Assembly (NCBI GenBank): GCA_024763405.1
Contig: JANTFQ010000191.1
Location: 1-5,130 of the forward strand
DNA length: 5,130 bases
From: Calditrichaceae bacterium
GTDB taxonomy: Bacteria; Calditrichota; Calditrichia; Calditrichales; Calditrichaceae
Direction: 5' to 3'
Numbering within the stretch: the first letter of the stretch is position 1; each line of letters starts with the position of its first letter. Shown piece by piece: positions 1-5,130 of this stretch. Made by a program: the position numbers and the translations under genes. The notes under the pieces are model-generated. The model saw nothing but the letters and a program-made list of their open reading frames with translations. It made no database searches and had not been told where the DNA came from.

Positions 1-305
1 GGAGAACCGTTATTGATGAACATTTCCTGACCGAATATAAGTATCAGTAATGCGGCGCCGGCAACAATACTCCAGATAGTCAATCCGAAATAAACGGAAT
101 GAAGTATAAAAAAGCCCAGCAGCAAACCGGGTAAACGCCGGGCCAGCGCTTCCTTTTGTTTGAGCAGATTATACATTTCCCACTGCCCCAAAGCCGCAAT
201 GATCACGACCAGGCCAAAGAAATAGAGCCCGCCTTTAAGTACGATAAAAACGATGAGCGGAATACCTACGATAGATACGGCTACCCGGATTGCCAGTTCT
301 TTCAT
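1..305 (-). CDS. cdsA: Phosphatidate cytidylyltransferase (CDP-diglyceride synthase), N-terminal part; runs off the window
   Basis: CdsA is an inner-membrane enzyme that makes CDP-diacylglycerol from phosphatidic acid and CTP, the branch point of bacterial phospholipid synthesis. The ATG at 305-303 opens a frame that stays open for 101 codons to the window edge. It begins MKELAIRVAVSIVGIPLIVF, the usual CdsA opening (a charged start, R, then a hydrophobic stretch with GIP). A KGGLYF turn, a second membrane segment and a QWEMYNLLKQ stretch follow (compare the WE(F/Y)xxL of the family). Hydrophobic segments lie at about residues 6-23, 27-41, 60-72 and 75-91, and the visible part ends with EMFINNG, like the EhF-K-p family motif. 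GGAG at 311-314, 5 nt before the ATG, supports this start; another ATG at 309-307 is out of frame. The C-terminal CDS signature is outside, so catalysis cannot be checked. The gene starts 15 bp after the kinase stop, so co-transcription is likely. Confidence 0.82.
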   Translation of the reverse strand, partial: MKELAIRVAVSIVGIPLIVFIVLKGGLYFFGLVVIIAALGQWEMYNLLKQKEALARRLPGLLLGFFILHSVYFGLTIWSIVAGAALLILIFGQEMFINNGS

Positions 306-320
306 CCATTCTCCAAAAAA

Positions 321-2402
321 TTATTTCTTCGACTTATCGAGAACCATTCTGATTCTGCGCGCCAGATCGATGAGATTAAACGGTTTCTGAATAAAATCAA
401 GTCCCTGTTCGATCTCACCCTTCTTCACCAGCGCATCCTGGGTATATCCCGACATAAAAATCACTTTTACTTCCGGAAGAATCGGTTTTAAGCGCATAAT
501 AAAAACCTGGCCGTCCATTTTGGGCATCACCACATCGGTCAGCACAAGATGAATTTTCTCCTTAGAAAGCGTTACCTTGCGCAAGGCATCTTCACCGTCC
601 TCCGCTTCGATAATGGTATAGCCGCAACCTTCCAGACTCTCACGGATTACTTCACGGACATTTTCCGCATCTTCTACCAAAAGAATCGTTTCATTTCCCT
701 CAATTTCCGTGCCGGTTTTAAACAGCATGCCCTCATCTTCGAGATTAATTGTTTCCTCAACCCGCGGCAGGTAGATATTAAAACAGGCGCCTTTATCGGG
801 GCTGCTTTCCACAGAAATGAAACCATTACTTTGTTTTACAATTCCATAAATGGTGGAAAGTCCTAAACCGGTATTAGTTGCCTTGTCCTTTGTTGTAAAA
901 AACGGATCAAAGATATTCGCCATGGTTTTCTCGGACATTCCCATTCCGGTATCACTTACCGAAAGCAGCACATACTGCCCTGTTTTTGCCCCGTTATGCC
1001 GATCGGTAAAGGCTTTATCAATGGTAAAATTTTCTGTTCGAAAGAGCAGTTTTCCACCTTTGGGCATAGCGTCGCGGGCATTGACCGAAAGATTCATAAT
1101 AATCTGTTCAATTTTAACCGGGTCCACTTTAATACGTCCTAAATCTTCGGCAAGGTTTTTCCCCACTTCGATTTTTTCCCCGATCAAACGCTCGACCATT
1201 TTCATTATTTTTTCTATAATTTCATTCAGAATTACAATTTTCGGCTGCAGTACCTGTTTACGGCTGAAGGCCAGAAGCTGGCTGGTTAAATTGGCGGCTT
1301 TTTCCCCTGCTTTACGAATGGACAGCACATTTTTGAATACGGGGCTTTCTACATTTATTTTACTGGTAATTAAATCGCTATAACCGTTAATCACGGTCAG
1401 AAGATTATTAAAATCATGCGCAATACCGCCGGCCAGCATTCCGATGGCTTCCATTTTCTGCGATTGCAGGAATTGTTTTTCCAGCATCTTCTGTTCGGTT
1501 AAATCAAGCTGAATACCCCATACCCATTGCAGGATTTTTTTTTCAACATAGCCCGAATAAGAAAACCGAAACGATTTCTCTTTTCCGTGTTTATCATTTC
1601 CCTGGGTTTCTAACAATGCGGTGCTAAAGTTATTGGCGGCGAAAAGTTCAAAATACTCAAGCGCTTCTTTGCGGTTGGTTCCAAACAGGTTAATATCGGC
1701 GAGGGAAAGTTCTTCTTTGGCTTCTGCGCTATACATTCTGAGCAATGCGTCATTACACTCGCTAAAATATCCTTCATCAAGAATCATTTGGGCGATTTGA
1801 GCAGGTTTTTGATCCACAAAAACTGGTTTCTTAAATTCCATACGCCAAATACCCAGCATGCTGTTACGAAACAAACTTTCGTACTGGAGATTACGCTCGT
1901 ATAAGGCCCGTTCTGCTTCAACCCGCAGACTCACATCACGAATAATGACCTGCAGATAAATTTCACCCTTCAATTCAATACTGGTCAGGCTCATCTCACA
2001 ATTAAAGGGCATCTTGTCAATCCGGTGAAATTGCCAATTAATAAACTGCGGTTCACCGGAAAAGGCCGCACCAATATACTTGAGAGCCGCCTCCGCCGAC
2101 TTTTTCCCATCCGGCTGGAATTCCGGGGAAAAGTCCAAAAGGCCCTTTTTAATTAGCTGTTCCTTACTACATCCGAACAACTCTTCAGTCTTCTGATTAC
2201 ATTCTACAAAATGCTCGGCCGTCATTACCAACACGGCATCGATGGCATTATCAAAGAGACTCCGGTATTTTTCCTGGTTCTCGCTGCATGATTCCTGTTT
2301 CTGCTTGGACTGCTCAAGAATTTTTTCGTAATAGGTAAGTTTTTCTTTTAACTGATTGATTTCATCCTGAAGTATCGCGGTGTTTTTTAAGTCCTTTTGC
2401 AT
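321..2402 (-). CDS. Cytoplasmic hybrid sensor histidine kinase: coiled coil - PAS - PAS - HisKA - HATPase - receiver
   Basis: This 693-residue protein is a signalling kinase that phosphorylates its own His and passes the phosphate to its own receiver Asp. Domains in order: charged probable coiled coil (about 10-45); PAS1 (about 45-160, with NAIDAVLVM and ECNQKTEELFG); PAS2 (about 172-305, with GIWRMEF, ECNDALLRMY and a C-terminal QLDLTEQK that leads into the kinase); HisKA with the H-box GGIAHDFNNLLT, phospho-acceptor His329; HATPase with N-box NLSVNARDAM (Asn441), G1 DTGMGM (484-489), F-box FDPFFTTK and G2 TGLGLS (511-516); receiver (about 571-690) with acidic pocket E577/D578, phospho-acceptor Asp623 (LTDVVMPKMDG), Ser651 and Lys673. 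All catalytic motifs are intact. There is no membrane segment or signal peptide, so it should sense an internal signal. No DNA-binding or HPt domain and no partner regulator is visible, so the output is unknown. The nearest Shine-Dalgarno-like AAAAGGA (2417-2423) lies 14 nt from the ATG, which is long, so the start is slightly uncertain. Confidence 0.95.
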   Translation of the reverse strand: MQKDLKNTAILQDEINQLKEKLTYYEKILEQSKQKQESCSENQEKYRSLFDNAIDAVLVMTAEHFVECNQKTEELFGCSKEQLIKKGLLDFSPEFQPDGKKSAEAALKYIGAAFSGEPQFINWQFHRIDKMPFNCEMSLTSIELKGEIYLQVIIRDVSLRVEAERALYERNLQYESLFRNSMLGIWRMEFKKPVFVDQKPAQIAQMILDEGYFSECNDALLRMYSAEAKEELSLADINLFGTNRKEALEYFELFAANNFSTALLETQGNDKHGKEKSFRFSYSGYVEKKILQWVWGIQLDLTEQKMLEKQFLQSQKMEAIGMLAGGIAHDFNNLLTVINGYSDLITSKINVESPVFKNVLSIRKAGEKAANLTSQLLAFSRKQVLQPKIVILNEIIEKIMKMVERLIGEKIEVGKNLAEDLGRIKVDPVKIEQIIMNLSVNARDAMPKGGKLLFRTENFTIDKAFTDRHNGAKTGQYVLLSVSDTGMGMSEKTMANIFDPFFTTKDKATNTGLGLSTIYGIVKQSNGFISVESSPDKGACFNIYLPRVEETINLEDEGMLFKTGTEIEGNETILLVEDAENVREVIRESLEGCGYTIIEAEDGEDALRKVTLSKEKIHLVLTDVVMPKMDGQVFIMRLKPILPEVKVIFMSGYTQDALVKKGEIEQGLDFIQKPFNLIDLARRIRMVLDKSKK

Positions 2403-2429
2403 AAGTCTGTTCAGCTTCCTTTTAAGATC

Positions 2430-2500
2430 ACCATTATCAAATCTAATAAAAACATATATTAAATTCTAATAATTTTTATTCTTTTTTTTATCGGCTAAAA
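2430..2500 (-). promoter_or_regulatory. AT-rich probable promoter region of the histidine kinase gene
   Basis: The stretch is strongly AT-rich, with an 8-base T/A run at 2482-2489. It lies directly upstream of the kinase gene in the only sizeable gap of the window. On the minus strand GATAAT (2433-2438) resembles a -10 box, but no convincing -35 box is seen at the right distance. TAGATTTG (2438-2445) fits the TAnnTTTG -7 pattern of Bacteroidota promoters, which matters only if the host belongs to that group. The exact promoter cannot be fixed from sequence alone. Confidence 0.3.
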
Positions 2501-2523
2501 TTAAGGACCAAAATTGCACTCTT

Positions 2524-2598
2524 TGCACGATAATTGAAGTCCTGTTTATAACGGTTCTATCGTAGAACTTCAATAGATTATCGGGGAGGAATCGTGCA
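2524..2598. repeat. Nested inverted repeat with alternative pairings
   Basis: Three sets of arms are visible. The outer arms are TGCACGAT (2524-2531) and ATCGTGCA (2591-2598), 8 bp. The middle arms are ATTGAAGT (2533-2540) and ACTTCAAT (2567-2574), 8 bp. The inner hairpin is GTTCTA-TCG-TAGAAC (2554-2568). An alternative stem, CGATA (2528-2532) with TATCG (2579-2583), would stack on the middle stem with a 4-nt bulge and competes with the outer pair. The inner hairpin also shares bases 2567-2568 with the middle stem. No T-run follows on either strand, so it is not a standard intrinsic terminator. It could be a structured leader of the kinase transcript, the 3' end of the pdx transcript, a protein-binding site, or a small non-coding mobile repeat. 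Confidence 0.65.
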
Positions 2599-2601
2599 CT
2601 T

Positions 2602-2629
2602 AAAAAGCTAATGAATATTGGTTTATTAG
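2602..2629 (-). terminator. Possible weak terminator after pdxT
   Basis: On the minus strand, just after the pdxT stop, CTAAT and ATTAG (2625-2629 and 2608-2612) can form a 5-bp stem around a 12-nt loop. A single C and five T residues (2602-2607) follow. The stem is short and AT-rich, so as an intrinsic terminator it would be weak. Its position 4 nt after pdxT is suitable. The larger inverted repeat downstream might help transcript ending or stability. Confidence 0.2.
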
Positions 2630-2633
2630 GGAA

Positions 2634-3200
2634 TCAGTCTACTGAAGAAATAAAAAAATCATGAATGCGTAAATCGTTGGTAAGCTCAGGATGAAATGAA
2701 CAGACCAGGATATTTTTGTCCTGTGCCATGACGACATCCGTTCCGTGGTATCCAAGGATTTCAACGGTTTCAGCATATTTTTTAATTTTAGGCGCACGGA
2801 TGAAGACGCCTTCAAAATCCTGTTCCTGACCATTCAAAGTAATCTGTACCGTATCTATAAATGAATCGATTTGCCGTCCATAGGCATTGCGTTCCACCTC
2901 AATATCAATCAGTCCCAGCGAGGGGAAAGGTAAATTACCGGGAATTTTACTCAACAGAATTAAACCGGCGCAGGTGCCCATAACAGCATGTTCCGCAGCA
3001 AATTCCAACAACGCCGGACGCAGCTTTAATTTTTCAATTAAGCGGATAATGGCCGTGGATTCACCGCCGGGGATGATCAGCTTATCGCATTTTTGCAGCG
3101 TATCTGCCTCTTTCAGACAGATAGAAGTATGCCCGAGCTTTTCGACAGCCCGGGCATGTTTAACATAATCGCCCTGAAGAGCGAGGATACCAATATTCAA
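2634..3200 (-). CDS. pdxT: Pyridoxal 5'-phosphate synthase glutaminase subunit PdxT
   Basis: PdxT is the class I glutamine amidotransferase half of PLP synthase. It hydrolyses glutamine and channels the ammonia to PdxS. The 188-residue product has the normal length. It opens MNIGILALQGD (compare the family IGVLxLQG) and carries the oxyanion/backbone motif PGGEST (about 45-50), the nucleophile elbow GTCAGL with Cys77, the family-specific RNAYGRQ (105-110) and FIRAP (133-137), and SFHPEL near the end with His170 and Glu172. The Cys-His-Glu triad is therefore complete. The start is a TTG at 3200-3198; no ATG is suitably placed, and the family N-terminus begins exactly here. The TTG directly follows the pdxS stop codon in the same frame, with only a weak GGGG (inside the last pdxS codons) as a ribosome site, so translation probably depends on ribosomes finishing pdxS. 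The gene ends in TGA at 2636-2634. Confidence 0.97.
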   Translation of the reverse strand: MNIGILALQGDYVKHARAVEKLGHTSICLKEADTLQKCDKLIIPGGESTAIIRLIEKLKLRPALLEFAAEHAVMGTCAGLILLSKIPGNLPFPSLGLIDIEVERNAYGRQIDSFIDTVQITLNGQEQDFEGVFIRAPKIKKYAETVEILGYHGTDVVMAQDKNILVCSFHPELTNDLRIHDFFISSVD

Positions 3201-3203
3201 TTA
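3198..3203 (-). other. Zero-gap in-frame pdxS stop / pdxT start junction (TAA-TTG)
   Basis: Read on the minus strand, the pdxS codons for Gly-Trp are followed by TAA (3203-3201) and then at once by TTG (3200-3198), the pdxT start. Both genes are in the same frame, so a single stop codon separates the two open frames. Likely behaviour, by inference: stop-and-restart coupling, which would keep the two subunits close to the 1:1 ratio of the 12+12 PLP synthase complex. Confidence 0.8.
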
Positions 3204-4082
3204 CCAGCCCCGTTTATTAAGCTGTTCTTCTTCGGGAATGGCGCTCATTTCCAGGCCGGGCATCGCTTCTTTTAATCCTTCACTGGCGCGCGCAACCGTA
3301 TCGGGATCATCAAAATGCGTGGTGGCCAGCACAATGGCTTTCGCCCTTGCCGCTGGATCTTCGGATTTAAAAATACCAGAACCAACAAAATTTGTTTCCG
3401 CGCCCAACTGCATCATCAAAGAAGCATCCGCCGGAGTCGCGATTCCGCCCGCGGAAAAATTTGGCACCGGCAGTTTGCCGTGTTCTTTTACATACATAAC
3501 CAGGTCAACCGGAGCGCCGATATTTTTAGCATACGCCATAAGTTCATCGTCAGACAGGGTTTGAATATGGCGGATAGAGCCCTGTACCGAACGCATATGA
3601 CGCACCGCTTCTACAATATTACCGGAACCGGCTTCACCTTTGGTACGAATCATCGCTGCACCCTCACCAATCCGGCGCAGCGCCTCGCCGATATCCCGGC
3701 AGCCGCAAACAAAGGGTACTTTAAAATCATGTTTCCAGATATGATTTTTCTCATCAGCCGGGGTCAGGACTTCACTTTCATCAATAAAATCGATACCCAG
3801 CGTCTGCAATACTTGCGCTTCGGCAAAATGGCCGATACGGCATTTGGCCATCACAGGAATAGAAACCACCTTTTGGATTTCTTTAATCATTTTCGGGTTG
3901 GACATTCGGGCCACACCGCCATCGGCGCGAATATCGGCAGGAATGCGTTCCAGTGCCATTACGGCAACGGCGCCGGCGTCTTCGGCAATTTTTGCCTGAT
4001 CAGGATTCGTGACATCCATAATTACGCCGCCCTTCAGCATTTCGGCCAGACCTATTTTAAGTTGAAAATCTTTATTTAACAT
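3201..4082 (-). CDS. pdxS: Pyridoxal 5'-phosphate synthase lyase subunit PdxS
   Basis: PdxS is the synthase half of the DXP-independent vitamin B6 pathway. It makes PLP from ribose 5-phosphate, glyceraldehyde 3-phosphate and ammonia supplied by PdxT. The 293-residue length is standard and the sequence is very conserved: GGVIMDVTNPDQA near the N-terminus with Asp23; ERIPADIR followed by GGVARMS; PVMAKCRIGHF with Lys80, which forms the ribose phosphate Schiff base (Lys81 in Bacillus subtilis numbering); DESEVLTPAD; VCGCRDIGEALRRI; RTKGEAGSGN with the second lysine, Lys148; NFSAGGIATPADA; GSGIFKS; and the typical RGW end. All these residues are intact. The ATG at 4082-4080 has AAGAAAGG (4089-4096) 6 nt upstream, a good ribosome site. 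The gene lies 22 bp after the oxidoreductase and abuts pdxT. Confidence 0.98.
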   Translation of the reverse strand: MLNKDFQLKIGLAEMLKGGVIMDVTNPDQAKIAEDAGAVAVMALERIPADIRADGGVARMSNPKMIKEIQKVVSIPVMAKCRIGHFAEAQVLQTLGIDFIDESEVLTPADEKNHIWKHDFKVPFVCGCRDIGEALRRIGEGAAMIRTKGEAGSGNIVEAVRHMRSVQGSIRHIQTLSDDELMAYAKNIGAPVDLVMYVKEHGKLPVPNFSAGGIATPADASLMMQLGAETNFVGSGIFKSEDPAARAKAIVLATTHFDDPDTVARASEGLKEAMPGLEMSAIPEEEQLNKRGW

Positions 4083-4104
4083 TTAATACCTTTCTTAATA
4101 TTGT
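4083..4104 (-). promoter_or_regulatory. Short spacer with the pdxS ribosome binding site
   Basis: This 22-bp gap between the oxidoreductase stop (TAA at 4107-4105) and the pdxS ATG holds AAGAAAGG (4089-4096) at 6 nt from the start. It is too short for a promoter and shows no hairpin, which supports reading the oxidoreductase and pdxST as one transcript. A promoter for pdxS inside the end of the upstream gene cannot be excluded. Confidence 0.6.
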
Positions 4105-5130
4105 TTAGATAGCATTTTTCTTATTACGCGTCAGCACAGATTCCGGTTGACTTTGAATTCGTTCCCGAATGCGTTGGATGGTTACGGATATTTGTTTAAT
4201 AAAACCGTGAATTACAGTACTGGAAGGCGTTTGAAACGCAAGCGGTCCAATGAAAAAGAGTCCCGGATACTGGATGCTTTCACCGGTCATGGTTATTTCG
4301 GGCGCCGCGTATTTATTACTGCGCAATTGCAAAGAGTCCATCATTTTAAGGCTGGGGCGGTAGCCGGTGGCAAAAATAATTTTATCCACCTCGAGCATCC
4401 GGTTTTTTAAATAGACCCTGTTTCCTTTAATTTCCTGGATCTCCTGATAGCTATAATAGCGGATAATTTCCATCTTTATCAGCTCTTTAAGATAGCTTTC
4501 GGATATGCCGCGGATATTTTGTAATTTTTGCGTTTCAGAAAAAAATGTCAGTTCACCCCGGCTAATCAGATAAACCATCGCCTTGCCGGCCAAATCAACT
4601 GCAATTTCCGCCGCACTGTTTCCGGCGCCGATAATCAGTACACGTTCATTCTTGTAGGCCTCTGCTCCCTTATAGTCATTTGAGTGAAGGATATTCGGAT
4701 TTCCCTGTACACCGGGAATCGATGGAATGTAGGGACTGCCAAACACGCCGGCGGCGATCACCAGATTACGGGTACGGTACCGCTTACCACTATCGGTATA
4801 AATCAGATAATGGCCATTGTCAAAGTGAACGGAATCCACCGTAACTTTGGTGCGAATGTTAAGCTTAAAGTGTTCGGCAAACGCCTGCAGATAACGCACA
4901 AATTCTGCAGCCGTGCAATAAGGCCGGCCGGTATCCATTTTCCAGATGGGGAATTTATAGTGTAGACTGGTCCAGTCCCGCTGTGGATGACAGGGTGAAA
5001 GCATACGCATATCCGGCCGGATATTCCGCCAGGCCTGTCCGATTTCACCCGATTCAAGCACTAAATAGTGCAGGCCAGCCTCTTCCGCTTCCTGCGCTGC
5101 CCGCAATCCGGCAGGTCCCGCACCGATTAT
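4105..5130 (-). CDS. FAD/NAD(P)-dependent oxidoreductase, flavin-containing monooxygenase type (CzcO/COG2072-like); N-terminus outside window
   Basis: The open frame runs to the window edge, so the first residues are missing; 341 residues are visible. The fragment starts in the FAD-binding Rossmann motif IIGAGPAGLRAAQ (GxGxxG), so only a few residues are probably lost. Then come an acidic strand end LVLESGEIGQAWR, an AAGVFGSPYIPSIPG stretch, and PNILHSNDYKG, which resembles the FMO/Baeyer-Villiger fingerprint (GxxxHS-x-DY). A second Rossmann motif IIGAGNSAAEIAVDLAG (about 166-182) binds NAD(P)H, and FATGYRPS (about 253-260) is the conserved ATG motif of this fold. There is no CxxC pair, so it is not a thioredoxin reductase. 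An internal TTG at 5106-5104 should not be taken as the start, because the FAD motif extends upstream of it. The substrate is unknown; bacterial relatives are annotated as CzcO, monooxygenase or YpdA-like. The gene ends 22 bp before pdxS and probably leads that operon. Confidence 0.85.
   Translation of the reverse strand: MIGAGPAGLRAAQEAEEAGLHYLVLESGEIGQAWRNIRPDMRMLSPCHPQRDWTSLHYKFPIWKMDTGRPYCTAAEFVRYLQAFAEHFKLNIRTKVTVDSVHFDNGHYLIYTDSGKRYRTRNLVIAAGVFGSPYIPSIPGVQGNPNILHSNDYKGAEAYKNERVLIIGAGNSAAEIAVDLAGKAMVYLISRGELTFFSETQKLQNIRGISESYLKELIKMEIIRYYSYQEIQEIKGNRVYLKNRMLEVDKIIFATGYRPSLKMMDSLQLRSNKYAAPEITMTGESIQYPGLFFIGPLAFQTPSSTVIHGFIKQISVTIQRIRERIQSQPESVLTRNKKNAI

Larger units (their letters stand above)
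2403..2633. other. Intergenic region between pdxT and the histidine kinase gene
   Basis: This 231-bp region has no credible gene on either strand. From the pdxT end it contains a short AT-rich hairpin followed by T residues (2602-2629), a nested inverted repeat (2524-2598), a tandem TTGCAC pair (2514-2528) and an AT-rich tract (about 2430-2500) before the kinase start. It is the only place in the window where a transcript could readily end and a new one begin. Confidence 0.7.

Noticed and set aside
156..866. Plus-strand open frames at 156-491 and 549-866
   Set aside because: They lie opposite cdsA and the receiver domain; the first spans the cdsA-kinase junction, which is well explained on the minus strand. 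No supporting signal.
850..1383. Plus-strand open frame of 177 codons opposite the kinase domain
   Set aside because: It is antisense to the conserved HisKA/HATPase coding sequence and has low-complexity Ser/Ile/Phe composition with no recognisable domain.
2524..2598. Inverted repeat as a classical rho-independent terminator
   Set aside because: Neither strand has a T-run after the stem: the minus strand continues AAAGAGTGCA and the plus strand CTTAAAAAG. The stem is also interrupted by an asymmetric 16-nt bulge.
2403..2633. tRNA, known riboswitch, CRISPR repeat or insertion-sequence end
   Set aside because: No tRNA cloverleaf or T-loop sequence, no recognised riboswitch core, no regularly spaced repeats, and no target-site duplication or transposase fragment could be seen.
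2639..2833. Alternative minus-strand frame within the end of pdxT
   Set aside because: It overlaps the PdxT catalytic His/Glu region in another frame; the PdxT frame carries all family motifs.
3315..4079. Plus-strand open frame of 254 codons opposite pdxS
   Set aside because: It lies entirely antisense to a highly conserved pdxS, its translation resembles no family and is rich in His, Arg, Asn and Phe as expected of a reverse-complement shadow, and it lacks a clear ribosome site.
3201..4082. Idea that PdxS could be a degenerate or repurposed paralogue
   Set aside because: Asp23, Lys80 and Lys148 and all surrounding motifs are intact and a complete PdxT is adjacent, so it is an ordinary functional PLP synthase.
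4803..5057. Alternative minus-strand and plus-strand frames within the oxidoreductase
   Set aside because: Shadows of a gene whose own frame shows FAD and NAD(P) Rossmann motifs.

Overview
The window is a compact stretch of bacterial chromosome with five genes, all read on the minus strand; two are cut by the window edges. In order of transcription they are: an FAD/NAD(P)-dependent oxidoreductase of the flavin-containing monooxygenase type (4105-5130, N-terminus outside), pdxS (3201-4082), pdxT (2634-3200), a 231-bp intergenic region, a cytoplasmic PAS-PAS hybrid histidine kinase with a C-terminal receiver domain (321-2402), and the start of cdsA, phosphatidate cytidylyltransferase (1-305, C-terminus outside). 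I see no RNA genes, CRISPR array, insertion sequence or prophage gene.

Layout. The oxidoreductase, pdxS and pdxT are separated by 22 and 0 bp and look like one transcription unit. PdxS and PdxT together form the DXP-independent pyridoxal 5'-phosphate (vitamin B6) synthase: PdxT releases ammonia from glutamine and PdxS joins it with ribose 5-phosphate and glyceraldehyde 3-phosphate. The pdxT start is a TTG placed directly after the pdxS TAA and in the same frame. After pdxT comes the only sizeable non-coding region (2403-2633). It holds a nested inverted repeat of about 75 bp and an AT-rich stretch that probably carries the promoter of the kinase gene. The kinase stops 15 bp before cdsA, so those two genes are probably co-transcribed.

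Organism. Base composition is moderate by eye (roughly mid-40s % GC), and the spacers are AT-rich. Genes are tightly packed, Shine-Dalgarno sites are visible before pdxS and cdsA, and the kinase has an HDFNNLL H-box typical of Gram-negative and environmental lineages. Together with PdxST this fits a free-living bacterium, possibly of the FCB/Calditrichota kind or a deltaproteobacterium-like lineage. That placement is a guess from protein style, not a demonstrated assignment.

Novelty. The protein families are all known. The most unusual items are the nested, partly self-competing inverted repeat between pdxT and the kinase, and the zero-gap in-frame pdxS-TAA-TTG-pdxT junction. Two gene arrangements are also worth noting: an uncharacterised monooxygenase-like gene leading the B6 operon, and a hybrid kinase placed next to a phospholipid gene. 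I do not see strong evidence for a wholly new system here.
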